Shown here: one piece after another, positions 22,655 through 31,337 of the stretch
Numbering within the stretch: the first letter of the stretch is position 1
How the letters are laid out: each line of letters opens with the position of its first letter
Assembly (NCBI GenBank): GCA_018066125.1
Contig: JAGHSA010000016.1
Location: 1-48,073, forward strand
DNA from: Candidatus Cryptobacteroides onthequi
GTDB taxonomy: Bacteria; Bacteroidota; Bacteroidia; Bacteroidales; UBA932
Direction: 5' to 3'
Length of the DNA stretch: 48,073 nucleotides
Made by a program: the position numbers and the translations under genes
Notes under the pieces: generated by a model
Seen by the model: the letters and a program-made list of their open reading frames with translations, nothing else
The model's database searches: none
What the model was told of the DNA's origin: nothing

Positions 22655-22945
22655 GAAAACAGGCAAGGCAAGGCAAGGAAAGGAAAGGCAAGAAAAGGAA
22701 GAATCATGACACACAAAGCAAAGCAGGCCAGACCAAGGCAGAGCATACCAAGGTAAGGAAAAGGAAAAGCTAAAGCTAAAGCTAAAGCTAAAGCAAAAGC
22801 AAAAGCTAAAGCTAAAGCAAAGAAAAAACAAGGCAAAGCAAAGCCAGGCCAGGCCAGGCAGAACGGAACAGAACAAAGCAAAGAAAAGCAAGGCAGAACA
22901 GAACAATGCAAGGAAGGCAGAGCATACCAGAGCAAGGCCGACAAG
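22655..22945. repeat. T-poor A/G/C low-complexity tract with AGCTAA and AAGGC units
   Basis: About 290 bp built from degenerate 5- and 6-base units such as GGCAA, AAGCA and AGCTAA (four AGCTAA units in a row near 22769-22794), with very few T on the plus strand. The minus strand can be read as a long hydrophobic Leu/Ala/Phe chain, which is a by-product of the composition. It looks like slippage-made satellite sequence in a gene-free kilobase. Confidence 0.75.
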
Positions 22946-22990
22946 ATAGGGCTTATAAGTCCTGCTGAACAATAGACCAGGTCTGTCGAC

Positions 22991-23135
22991 TGCGGAAGGT
23001 CTGCATTTTTGTGTCAGACCATCCGCAATGCCTATAAGCCAACTTACTGAATACCTGCACATTACTCAGCCAAGCCTGCAGAAGGAATGCCAGAAAAACG
23101 CAGACCTTCCGCAAACCCACAGCAGACCTTCCGCA
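22991..23135. repeat. Inverted-repeat element with 14-bp perfect ends, plus a third copy of the end
   Basis: TGCGGAAGGTCTGC (22991-23004) and its exact complement (23100-23113) bound a 123-bp segment; pairing continues inward as A/T-rich ATTTTT against AAAAAC. The same end recurs at 23122-23135. There is no coding content. It could be a small miniature transposable element or another palindromic repeat type, unrelated in sequence to the element at 22341 but also holding CTGCAG inside. Confidence 0.65.
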
Positions 23136-23248
23136 CAATACCGCCACCATCCGTCCATCCCGCCATAAGACAGACACAAAGCCACTCAAATCCACCCCTC
23201 CCAGACCACGCCACACTCTTACCCATCTCATTATTCCCGAGAAAAGAT

Positions 23249-23256
23249 TATCTTTG
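23249..23256 (+). promoter_or_regulatory. -7 box (TATCTTTG) directly before the Wzi-like gene
   Basis: TATCTTTG fits TAnnTTTG, but its last base is only four bases before the ATG at 23261. Transcription would start at or about the ATG, giving a leaderless or nearly leaderless message. Confidence 0.55.
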
Positions 23257-23260
23257 GGAC

Positions 23261-24823
23261 ATGAATGACTTCATTATTTCTCTCCTCCTGTTGGGAGCGA
23301 TGTCCTCTTCGGACGGATACCTGCCATATTGGATGACGACCAACCAGTACGGCCTGATGCCGGAGCGCAACGGCGCGATGTCTCTCATCTCAGCCCAGAC
23401 TCAGTTCGATGACACCAAGACCTGGCAATACCGCTGGGGTGCCTCCCTCGGTGCAAACACATACAACAACCCTCTTGACCCTGCAAGTTCGCCGACCCAT
23501 GTCATGGTGGATCAGCTCTACGCGAGCCTGAGATGGAAGGTGTTCACCCTCGATCTCGGCCAGAAGCACAGGGAGAATGACTTCATCGGGGCCTCTCCTG
23601 CACTGGGGTCGCTGTCCGTCACCGGCGGTCACCTCGTGGAGAGCGGCAACGCCCGCAGCATGCCGGGCTATCTCGGCACGCTCGCACCGGTCGCCGTGCC
23701 ATGGACGGGTAAGCATCTCTGGATCTACGGTGCATTCGGGGATTATGCCACAATGGACCAGCGCTACTGTCAGTGCGCCCTCGTCCACAGGACGAGAATA
23801 GGATTCAGGGTCACTGCCACAGAACGCCTCAGCTTCGACGCCGTGCTTGACCATTACGGCATCTGGGGAGGCACAAGCCCGGATTATGGCAAGATGGATA
23901 TCAATCTGGAGAATTATCTCCGAATGGTAACGGGCAGTCATGCCGGCTCTTCCGGCACCATCAGCGACCAGGTCAATGTCATAGGCGACCAGGGCGGAAG
24001 TGAAATCTTCAGGGCCAGCTACCGCGGTGACGGATGGAAGATAACGGCGCAGCATGACATCCCTTACAGCGACGGCTCGGGCATGGGTTTCCAGAACTTC
24101 CCTGACGGAGTAAACACTATCTGTTTCAGCTGGAATGACAAAGACCGCTGGGTATCGGATATCCTCTACGAGCACCACTACACCATGTACCAGTCGGGTC
24201 CGATCAATGGAGAGCTCATAGGCGAACACGGTGAAATCCTGACTCCGAAGGGCACAAAGACCACCGGCAAGGATCAGTATTTCTGGAATGGCCAGTACAG
24301 ATCATGCTGGACTCATTTCAGTCGAATCATAGGAGACCCTCTCATCCTGCCTCTGGGTATGCACGACGGCACTTGGAGCTCGGCGCTGATGAACCTCAGC
24401 CTTGACAACGACCGCTACAAGGCACACCATTTCGGACTCGGAGGAAAACTCTGGCGCCGCCATCCATACAAGTTCATGCTCACCTACAGCGACAACCACG
24501 GATCGTACCGCAAAGTCTATGTCGGGGAGAATCCTGCCGACAAGCCTTGGGGCACCATAAAAGAAACCGGTCTCCATCAGCTCTCGGGCGCATTCACCGG
24601 ACTCATCGACTTCAGCAGCATCGCCAGAACAGCCAAAAACGGAACAGCCACCGGCAAAGGCAAAGCCGCCACCGCCAGATCAGCCAAAGCCGGCACCGGC
24701 ACCACCGGCCGCTCTTGGCTTGACGGCCTCAGCCTAAGCTACGGTCTCTATTTCGACAAGGGCGAACTCTACCAGGACAGCTTCGGCGCCACCATCGGCG
24801 TCAGATACACTATCGGAAGATAA
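23261..24823 (+). CDS. Wzi-like capsule assembly outer-membrane barrel
   Basis: 520 residues from ATG 23261. The frame is open further upstream but lies in repeat sequence, and the promoter box marks this start. Family features of Caps_assemb_Wzi in Bacteroidota are present: PYWMTTNQYGLMPERNGAMS, QLYASLRWKVFTLDLGQK, and the hallmark GHLVESGNARSMPGY followed by IYGAFGDYATMD. Wzi barrels bind and organise capsular polysaccharide at the outer face of the outer membrane. The N-terminus MNDFIISLLLLGAMSSSDGY is a weak signal peptide with no basic residue. A low-complexity A/T/G/K insert (about 447-485, SIARTAKNGTATGKGKAATA and on) lies between two C-terminal strands. The chain ends GVRYTIGR. The GNAT gene follows after 2 bp. 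Confidence 0.85.
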   Translation: MNDFIISLLLLGAMSSSDGYLPYWMTTNQYGLMPERNGAMSLISAQTQFDDTKTWQYRWGASLGANTYNNPLDPASSPTHVMVDQLYASLRWKVFTLDLGQKHRENDFIGASPALGSLSVTGGHLVESGNARSMPGYLGTLAPVAVPWTGKHLWIYGAFGDYATMDQRYCQCALVHRTRIGFRVTATERLSFDAVLDHYGIWGGTSPDYGKMDINLENYLRMVTGSHAGSSGTISDQVNVIGDQGGSEIFRASYRGDGWKITAQHDIPYSDGSGMGFQNFPDGVNTICFSWNDKDRWVSDILYEHHYTMYQSGPINGELIGEHGEILTPKGTKTTGKDQYFWNGQYRSCWTHFSRIIGDPLILPLGMHDGTWSSALMNLSLDNDRYKAHHFGLGGKLWRRHPYKFMLTYSDNHGSYRKVYVGENPADKPWGTIKETGLHQLSGAFTGLIDFSSIARTAKNGTATGKGKAATARSAKAGTGTTGRSWLDGLSLSYGLYFDKGELYQDSFGATIGVRYTIGR

Positions 24824-24825
24824 TC

Positions 24826-25137
24826 ATGATCGAGGATGTGAACTGCCATGACTATGTCATACGCAGGGACGGGCGCATCGTGGCATCGGTATGTCTCTGC
24901 GTGGCGCACAGCACAGAGCAGACCATAGGATTTGTGGAATCGCTGGTGGTCAGCTCGGCAGTCCGCGGCCAGGGTCTCGGACGCGAGCTCATGCAGCATG
25001 TCATAGCGCAGGCTCCCCTGCTCGGCATCGGCTCACTCCACTTCACATCCAAGCCCGCCCGCGTTGCAGCAAACACACTGTATCGCTCCCTCGGCTTTCA
25101 GCAGAGGGAGACGAATGTGTATGTGATGTCGATCTGA
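24826..25137 (+). CDS. GNAT family N-acetyltransferase
   Basis: A compact 103-residue GNAT domain. Motif A, SLVVSSAVRGQGLGRELMQH (residues 39-58), contains the Q/R-x-x-G-x-G acetyl-CoA pyrophosphate loop. The end ANTLYRSLGFQQRETNVYVM is the usual motif B with the Y-x-x-x-G-F signature. The substrate cannot be told; small stand-alone GNATs act on amines, amino acids or protein N-termini. It starts 2 bp after the Wzi-like gene, so it is in the same unit, and ends 1 bp from the stop of the convergent PatB gene with no terminator between. Confidence 0.85.
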   Translation: MIEDVNCHDYVIRRDGRIVASVCLCVAHSTEQTIGFVESLVVSSAVRGQGLGRELMQHVIAQAPLLGIGSLHFTSKPARVAANTLYRSLGFQQRETNVYVMSI

Positions 25138-25138
25138 T

Positions 25139-26311
25139 CTATCTTTCCTTCACCGCAGCCACGATCTGGTCGATGGCCTGGTTCATCATGGAGCGTGGGC
25201 ATGCGACGTTCATGCGCATGTAGCCTTCTCCGCCCGGACCGAACATGACGCCCGGGTTCATGGCGATATGCGCCTTGTCGGCGAAGAATCTTATCATCTC
25301 ATCCGTACCCATGCCGAGCGCCCGGCAGTCGATGAATACAAGGAAGCTGGCCTCTGGCACGATAGGCACGATCTGAGGGCACTCTGCCGCCATGCGCTCG
25401 CAGAGAAGGCGTACGTTGCCTTCCACATGCGCGAGCATCTGAGCCTTCCATTCGCGGCCCTGGTCGCTGTAGCAGGCCCTGACGCAGTCGAAAGCGAAGA
25501 TGTTGCCGAGGTCCATGTCGCTGCCCTGTACGTATGCGAAGTAGCGCTCGCGGAGCTTCTCGTCGAGAACTATCGCATGCGCTGCCACAATGCCCGGGAG
25601 GTTGAATGTCTTGGTCGGTGCCTGGAGGGTAATGGCGATGCTGCGGGCCTCGTCGCTGACTGAAGCGAACGGCACATGTCTGCGGCCGCCGAGGAGCATG
25701 TCGCAGTGGATCTCGTCGCTGACGACCACCACGCCCTCGCGCTTGCAGATGGAGGCGATGCGGCGGAGCTCATCCGCAGTCCAGCACACTCCGCCGGGGT
25801 TGTGAGGGTTGCAGAGAACCATCATCTTGCAACCCTTGATATCCTGCTCGAAACGCTCGAAATCGAGTTCGAAATTGGTCTCGCCGCGACGGAGAGGGCT
25901 CATCACCACCTCACGCTCGTTGGCCTGAGGCACGAGCCTGAATGGATGATAGACCGGCTCCAGGATGAGGATGCGGTCGTGCTTCTCCGTGAATGCGAGC
26001 ATGGACATGTATATGCCGCTGACGACGCCCGGGATGTAGTTGATCATCTCCGGCGTGATGTCGAGGCCGTACTCGCTCTTGTTCCAGTCGCAGATGGCCT
26101 GGAAATATGCTGCTGTCGGACGGGTGTAGCCGAGTATTCCCTGGCCGAGCCTCTTCTGGACGGCATCTGTCACGAAAGCCGGGGTACGGTATTCCATGTC
26201 TGCCACCCACATCGGGAGGACGTCGGTACGCCCGCACACTTTCTCCAGGAGTTCATGCTTATAGCAGTCCGTACCCCTGCGGTCTATGATCTCTTCGAAA
26301 TCGTATGTCAT
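25139..26311 (-). CDS. PatB/MalY-type PLP-dependent C-S lyase (cystathionine beta-lyase family)
   Basis: 390 residues. Fold-type I PLP enzyme of the MalY/PatB branch: N-terminal DRRGTDCYKHE, LPMWVADMEYRTP and GYTRPTAAYF; LCNPHNPGG (167-174), SDEIHCDML with D199, and the Schiff-base lysine K234 in APTKTFNLPG (usual form PSKTFN). The C-terminus keeps MRMNVACPRS, with the Arg that binds the substrate carboxylate. The reaction is beta-elimination from cystathionine or cysteine conjugates, giving homocysteine or thiol, pyruvate and ammonia, in the cytoplasm. Last gene of a five-gene minus-strand unit, 8 bp after the M3 peptidase. Confidence 0.9.
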   Translation of the reverse strand: MTYDFEEIIDRRGTDCYKHELLEKVCGRTDVLPMWVADMEYRTPAFVTDAVQKRLGQGILGYTRPTAAYFQAICDWNKSEYGLDITPEMINYIPGVVSGIYMSMLAFTEKHDRILILEPVYHPFRLVPQANEREVVMSPLRRGETNFELDFERFEQDIKGCKMMVLCNPHNPGGVCWTADELRRIASICKREGVVVVSDEIHCDMLLGGRRHVPFASVSDEARSIAITLQAPTKTFNLPGIVAAHAIVLDEKLRERYFAYVQGSDMDLGNIFAFDCVRACYSDQGREWKAQMLAHVEGNVRLLCERMAAECPQIVPIVPEASFLVFIDCRALGMGTDEMIRFFADKAHIAMNPGVMFGPGGEGYMRMNVACPRSMMNQAIDQIVAAVKER

Positions 26312-26319
26312 GGCTTGGA

Positions 26320-28458
26320 CTATTTCATTTTTGGAAGCGGGAATGAGTTGTCCTTGCGGGACTCCTCATCGAGGCCGCGGTTCTTGAGGAGGCCTTCCAC
26401 CTGAGGCTGGCGTCCGCGGAACTGCTCGTACATCTCTGTACCCTTGCTGATGCCGCCAGGGGTGAGGACATACCTGCGGAACTTGTCTGCAACTTCCTGG
26501 TTGAAGATGTCACCTGTCTCCTTGAATGCCGCGAAGGCATCGCAGTCGAGGACCTCAGACCAGATGTATGAGTAGTAGCCTGCGCTGTAGCCGCCTCCCA
26601 TGGAGTGGCTGAAGTTGGTCACAGAGTAGCGAGGGAGGATCTGCTGAGGGATGCCGCGCGCTGCGAGCTTCTGGGCCTGGAATGCCATGACATCGAAGTT
26701 CTCAGGTATCTCTGTGAGGGTATGGAGGTCCATATCGACGAGAGCTGCAGCGAGGAGCTCCACGGTGGCGAAGCCCTGGCCGTACTTGCTGCTGGCCTCG
26801 ATCTTCTTGATGAGTTCGTCAGGGATGACCTCTCCTGTCTTATAGTGGCGGGCATATACCTTGAGTACCTCAGGCTCGAATGCCCAGTGCTCGTTGATCT
26901 GTGAAGGAAGCTCGACGAAGTCGCGCTCTACGCCCGATGTGCCGCTATAGTGGACATTGCGGAAGAATGAATGAAGGGCGTGTCCGAACTCATGGAACAT
27001 GGTCTCGACGTTGTCGAGGGTCTGGAGAGCAGGCTTGTCGGTCGATGGAAGAGTCATGTTGCAGACATTGGTGACGATAGGCTGCACTCTGGCGGCACCG
27101 TCATAGCGCTGACCGCGGAAAGCGCCGCACCATGCACCTGCGCCCTTGCCGTCACGAGGGAAGAAATCGCTGTAGAAGATGGCGATGACGTTGCCGTCCC
27201 TGTCGATGACATCCCATGACTTGGCTGTTGGCTCATATACAGGATAGTCCTGGGTGCGCTCGTTGAAGCTGAGGCCGTAGAGTTTGTTGGCCACATAGAA
27301 GATGCCCTGCTGGACGGCATTGATCTCGAGATACTCTGAGATCTCAGACTCGTCGATGGCGTATCTTGCCTTCTTGGCCTTGTCGAGATAATACATATAG
27401 TCCCATCTCTGAGGCTCTCCCTTGACGCGGTCTGCCTTCATCATGGCCTTGATGTCAGATAGCTCGTCCTTTGCACGCTCTACTGCAGGATCCCAGATCT
27501 GGTCGAGGAGCTCATAGACGTTGGCTGCGTTGCCTGCCATCTTGTTCTCGAGCTGGATGTCCGCGAAGGTGTCGTGGCCCATGAGACGTGACCTCTGGAG
27601 GCGGAGGGATACGATCTCTGCAGCGATGGCCTTGTTGTCGTACTCGTCACCGTGGTTGCAGCGGTCGTTGTACATGAGATATACCTTCTTGCGGAGTTCC
27701 CTGTTGCTGCAGTACTGGAGTACAGGGTTGCAGCTCGGGCGCTGCATGTTGAAGGCATACTTTCCGCTCTGGCCTATCTTCTCTGCGAGGGCGGCAGCCT
27801 GGTCGATGTTGGACTGAGGGAGGCCTGCCAGGTCGCTGAGCTTGTCGGCGATGACGTAGGTATTGTTGGTGTCATGCATGAGGTTCTGGCTGAACCTGAG
27901 CTGGAGCTCGGAGAGCTTGAGATTGATGGCTGCGAGCTCTTTCTTCTGGTCAGGGCCGAGAAGTGCTCCGCCGTTGACGAAGCCCTTGTAGGTCTTCTCG
28001 AGAAGAGTGGTCTGCTCCTTGTCGAGGCCGAATGCGGCCTGGTTGTCATATACGGCCTTCACCTTCTTGAAAAGCTCGGCGTTCATGTTGATGAAGTTGC
28101 TGAGCTCAGAGGTCTTCGGCGCGAGTTCCTTGGCGAGGGCGCGTGTCTCCTCGGTGGAGTTGGAGCTGTTGAGCGAGCTCCAGATGCGCGCCTTGTCGAG
28201 GGTCTTGCCGCACTGGTCGAGGGCGACGATGACGTTCTCGAAGGTAGGAGCCTCAGAGTTCGCGATGATGGCGAGGACCTCTGCCTTCTCTTCTTCGAGA
28301 CCCTTGAGCATGGCTTCGCGGTAGTTGTCTATGGTGATCTTCTCGAATGGAGGGATCTCATATGGCGTGCCGTAACGGCGCTGGAGGAGCGGGTTCTGGG
28401 CTGAAGCGGCTGTGCTCAGCACCATGGCTGCTGCAAGCATTGCGATAGGTCTTTTCAT
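26320..28458 (-). CDS. M3 family peptidase, Dcp-like, exported
   Basis: 712 residues. Signal peptide MKRPIAMLAAAMVLSTAASA, so the enzyme is probably periplasmic, unlike cytoplasmic enterobacterial Dcp. The N-terminal helical half (TFENVIVALDQCGKTLDKA; ALAKELAPKTSELSNFI) and the zinc site MFHEFGHALHSFF (about residues 484-496, with the HExxH histidines and Glu) are typical of M3 peptidyl-dipeptidases; the late RYSVTNFSHSMGGGYSAGYY is the substrate-binding loop. It removes dipeptides from C-termini of short peptides. It lies 6 bp after the serine hydrolase gene and 8 bp before the PatB gene. Confidence 0.93.
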   Translation of the reverse strand: MKRPIAMLAAAMVLSTAASAQNPLLQRRYGTPYEIPPFEKITIDNYREAMLKGLEEEKAEVLAIIANSEAPTFENVIVALDQCGKTLDKARIWSSLNSSNSTEETRALAKELAPKTSELSNFINMNAELFKKVKAVYDNQAAFGLDKEQTTLLEKTYKGFVNGGALLGPDQKKELAAINLKLSELQLRFSQNLMHDTNNTYVIADKLSDLAGLPQSNIDQAAALAEKIGQSGKYAFNMQRPSCNPVLQYCSNRELRKKVYLMYNDRCNHGDEYDNKAIAAEIVSLRLQRSRLMGHDTFADIQLENKMAGNAANVYELLDQIWDPAVERAKDELSDIKAMMKADRVKGEPQRWDYMYYLDKAKKARYAIDESEISEYLEINAVQQGIFYVANKLYGLSFNERTQDYPVYEPTAKSWDVIDRDGNVIAIFYSDFFPRDGKGAGAWCGAFRGQRYDGAARVQPIVTNVCNMTLPSTDKPALQTLDNVETMFHEFGHALHSFFRNVHYSGTSGVERDFVELPSQINEHWAFEPEVLKVYARHYKTGEVIPDELIKKIEASSKYGQGFATVELLAAALVDMDLHTLTEIPENFDVMAFQAQKLAARGIPQQILPRYSVTNFSHSMGGGYSAGYYSYIWSEVLDCDAFAAFKETGDIFNQEVADKFRRYVLTPGGISKGTEMYEQFRGRQPQVEGLLKNRGLDEESRKDNSFPLPKMK

Positions 28459-28464
28459 TTCTTT

Positions 28465-29709
28465 CTATTTTGTACGTCCGGTATATGCGTTTACTTCTGA
28501 CATGTCGACTACGCTCTGGAAGAATTTCTCGGCAGCCTTTGCGACTTCCTGGTTCCACGGCTGAGGACCCCATGAGATCTGGACCACCCAGAGCTTGAGT
28601 TCCTTGGTGTGCCAGTTGACGAGGCAGTTGGTGCCCCATGCACCGCCGTGGCCGAACCACTCGCCTTCGCCGTCCTTGACCGGAGCGGTGAGGCCGAGAG
28701 AGTAGCCGCCGAGGCCCTCAGGGCGTGTGGATACTGCCAGGATAGACTTGACGGTCTCTTCCTTGAGGACGCGTACACCGTTGTCGCCGACACCGAGATT
28801 CATGAGCATCTTGTAGAATTTGAGCTGGTCATTGGCGGTGGTCCAGAGACCGGCGCCTGCAGATGCGAAGACATGCGAATCGTTGTATGGGCGCTGCTCC
28901 CATGAGTTCTCGGATACCCACTCTGCAGGAGCGTTCTCCTTGGTGATGTACATCTCGACCTGGTTCTTGAGCTGCTTGTCTGTAGGCCAGAACCATGATG
29001 ACTTCATGCCGAGAGGGTCAAGGAAGTTCTCCTTGAGGTACTGCTCCCACTTCATGCCGGTGACAACCTCGACCACTGCGGCTCCGATGTCGATACCGGT
29101 GTTGGAATACAGGGACTGGGTGCCCGGCTCGAACATGATAGGAGATGCTGCAGCCACGCAGGCTACCTGACGGAGAGGCGCACCGCCTGACCATCCGCCG
29201 CCGCGTACATCCTCACGCTTGACGCTGGCCTCGAACGGGAAGCCGCCGGTGTGGTTGAGCACCATCCTGATGGTGAGGACATTCTTGGCCTTGTGGAGAG
29301 TCTTGACACCGTCCTCTTCCTTGTCGAGCACCCAGAGGGTCTCGAATTCAGGGAGATACTTGCTGACTGGGTCGTCAAGGGAGATCTTGCCATCCTCAAC
29401 GAGCTTTGCGATGGTCACGCCGCAGAATCCCTTGGTCTGGGAGCACTGCATGAAGACATTGTCCATCTTGATGGGGCGCTTGGCTGCGACGTCGGCGTAA
29501 CCGATGCAGCAGGTCTCCTGGACGCCGTCCTTGTAGAAGACGCTGATGGCGCCTGCAAGCTGGCCGCTCTCGACGTATGGTCTGAGCACGTCAGCGGCGT
29601 ATGTGGTCTTTGAATCCTTTACTTTCGGGGACTTTGCATCTGCGGGGATGATTCCGGCACTGACAGTGAGGCACAGTGCCATAGTCAGCATGGTAAATAT
29701 TCGTTTCAT
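28465..29709 (-). CDS. Class C beta-lactamase-like serine hydrolase, exported
   Basis: 414 residues. Signal peptide MKRIFTMLTMALCLTVSAG. The penicillin-binding fold motifs are present: S-x-x-K as MQCSQTKGF (S90, K93), Y-x-N as LYSNTGID (Y201, N203), and a third motif HGG in WFGHGGAWGTN (about 345-355) in place of the lactamase K-T-G. The H-x-G form points to the esterase/D-aminopeptidase/EstB-like group rather than a true beta-lactamase. The substrate is unknown; cell-wall peptides, D-amino-acid peptides or acyl esters fit. It sits between sulfatase (39 bp gap) and M3 peptidase (6 bp gap) in one operon. Confidence 0.9.
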   Translation of the reverse strand: MKRIFTMLTMALCLTVSAGIIPADAKSPKVKDSKTTYAADVLRPYVESGQLAGAISVFYKDGVQETCCIGYADVAAKRPIKMDNVFMQCSQTKGFCGVTIAKLVEDGKISLDDPVSKYLPEFETLWVLDKEEDGVKTLHKAKNVLTIRMVLNHTGGFPFEASVKREDVRGGGWSGGAPLRQVACVAAASPIMFEPGTQSLYSNTGIDIGAAVVEVVTGMKWEQYLKENFLDPLGMKSSWFWPTDKQLKNQVEMYITKENAPAEWVSENSWEQRPYNDSHVFASAGAGLWTTANDQLKFYKMLMNLGVGDNGVRVLKEETVKSILAVSTRPEGLGGYSLGLTAPVKDGEGEWFGHGGAWGTNCLVNWHTKELKLWVVQISWGPQPWNQEVAKAAEKFFQSVVDMSEVNAYTGRTK

Positions 29710-29748
29710 GGTATCGTTGATTGTGGTTGGACTGTTGGTGATGAATGA

Positions 29749-31323
29749 CTATATCTCGTCTATGGCCTGCTCGGTGCGGAAGCGCTCGAGCTGCTTTCTG
29801 AGCCTCCTGAGGGCACGGCGGCTGCTTCGCTCGCCTATGACATTGCGGAGCTCCTGAGGATCGTGGCGGAGGTCGAAGAGCTCGTCATAGCTCGGCACCT
29901 TTCCTTCCGGATCGTAGAAGTGGATGAGTTTCCAGCGCTTGTCGAATACTCCGTCGTGGCGGAGGACATTGTGCTCTGCAGGATAGTCGTAGTAGTGGTA
30001 GTAGAGGTACCTGCGCCAGCGGCGCGGTGACTTGCCCTCCTTCTTGAGGACAGGCACGATGGATGTGCCGACCATCTCCTCCGGCTTCTCGATGCCGGCG
30101 AGGTCGAGGTAGGTAGGTGCGAAGTCGATGTTCTGCACGAGGGCGTCAGAGACGCTTCCCGGCTTGATCATGGCAGGATAGCGTATCAGGAGCGGGGTAC
30201 GGAATGACTCTTCGAACATGAATCTCTTGTCGAACCATCCGTGCTCTCCCATGTAGAAGCCCTGGTCGGAGGTGTACACGACCACGGTGTTGTCGAGCAG
30301 GCCCTGAGCCTCAAGGTACTCAAGGAGCTCGCCGACAGAGTCGTCCACTGACCTGATCACAGAGAGGTAGTCGCGCACATAGCGCTGGTACTTCCATCTC
30401 ACGAGGTCATCACCCTTGAGATCCTTCTCGAGGAGTTCTGCATTGCGGCGGGCATATGTCTGCTCCACATACTCACGCTCTTCCGGAGAGAGGCGGCTGA
30501 TGGAGCTTCCCCAGTACTCGGCGTAAGTCTCGTCGAAGCCGTGCATGGCACCCCATCCCGGCACGTGAAGGTCATACTCCATGGTCATGTCCTTGTCTAT
30601 GCTCATCTCCTGCTGGTGCTCGGCGGCGCCTCTGCCCTGGTAATCATCATAGAAGGTGTCAGGCATAGGGAACTCTATGTCATCGAAGAGGCCGATGTAT
30701 TTCAGGGCAGGCATCCAGTTGCGGTGAGGAGCCTTGTGGTGCACGAAGAGGCAGAACGGACGGGTGGTGTCGCGGTTCTCGATGAACGAGATCGCCTTTT
30801 CGGTCACGAGCTCGGTAGCATAGCCCTCCTGGCGTTCGTAGCGGCCTTCGGTCAGCGGGGTCTTGACGCCAGGGTTGTAGTACTCTCCCTGGTTGTAGAA
30901 CACCTCGTACCAGTCGAAGCCCTTAGGGGTGCACTGCATGTGCCACTTGCCTACGACTCCGGTCTGGTAGCCGTTCTGCTGGAGTATCTCGGACACGAAG
31001 GTCTTGGTCGTGTCGATGCCCCTTCCGAGCCCGCGCTGGCCGTTCTGGTGGCTGTAGAGTCCTGTGAAGAGGCATGCGCGGCTTGGGGTGGAAAGTGAGT
31101 TCTCCACATAGGCACGGCGGAACATCATGCCTTCTGAGGCGAGGCGGTCGAGGTTCGGTGTAGGTGCGTGCTCTGACAGCTGGTCTCCGTAGGCGCTGAT
31201 CGCCTGATAGGCATGGTCATCGCTCATGATATGGATGATGTTCGGACGGTTCTGGGCCATGGCACCCGGCGCGATCGCCGCGGCCATAGGAATCATGGTC
31301 AAGATATGCTTGGGTCTGGTCAT
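29749..31323 (-). CDS. S1 family sulfatase, serine-type active site
   Basis: 524 residues from the ATG at 31323; the frame is open further upstream, but that part overlaps the preceding gene. MTRPKHILTMIPMAAAIAPG begins a signal peptide cleaved near AMAQ. Metal ligands NIIHIMSDDHAYQ (D35, D36) come first, then the sulfatase signature LSTPSRACLFTG, where S78 takes the place of the more common Cys in C/S-x-P-x-R. A radical-SAM anSME-type enzyme must oxidise Ser to formylglycine. Later motifs VGKWHMQ, DQGFYMGEHGWFDKR and the C-terminal DELFDLRHDPQELRNV are typical. The role is removal of sulfate esters from glycans in the periplasm; the sulfated sugar is not identified. No maturase is encoded nearby. 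It is 14 bp after the phosphoesterase gene. Confidence 0.9.
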   Translation of the reverse strand: MTRPKHILTMIPMAAAIAPGAMAQNRPNIIHIMSDDHAYQAISAYGDQLSEHAPTPNLDRLASEGMMFRRAYVENSLSTPSRACLFTGLYSHQNGQRGLGRGIDTTKTFVSEILQQNGYQTGVVGKWHMQCTPKGFDWYEVFYNQGEYYNPGVKTPLTEGRYERQEGYATELVTEKAISFIENRDTTRPFCLFVHHKAPHRNWMPALKYIGLFDDIEFPMPDTFYDDYQGRGAAEHQQEMSIDKDMTMEYDLHVPGWGAMHGFDETYAEYWGSSISRLSPEEREYVEQTYARRNAELLEKDLKGDDLVRWKYQRYVRDYLSVIRSVDDSVGELLEYLEAQGLLDNTVVVYTSDQGFYMGEHGWFDKRFMFEESFRTPLLIRYPAMIKPGSVSDALVQNIDFAPTYLDLAGIEKPEEMVGTSIVPVLKKEGKSPRRWRRYLYYHYYDYPAEHNVLRHDGVFDKRWKLIHFYDPEGKVPSYDELFDLRHDPQELRNVIGERSSRRALRRLRKQLERFRTEQAIDEI

Positions 31324-31337
31324 ATGATGTGATATTG

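Noticed and set aside
22198..22944. Long minus-strand open frame rich in Leu/Ala/Phe/Cys that looks like a membrane protein
   Set aside because: It is the complement of the T-poor satellite tract and of repeat copy 3; the hydrophobicity follows from base composition, and it shows no helix spacing or known motif.
22341..23135. Possible CRISPR array or integron attC cluster from the repeated palindromes
   Set aside because: There are no regular unique spacers, no cas or integron-integrase genes, and the repeats differ in type and spacing.
28465..29709. True beta-lactamase (antibiotic resistance)
   Set aside because: The third motif is HGG rather than K-T-G and the operon context is catabolic; an esterase or peptidase-like hydrolase is more likely.
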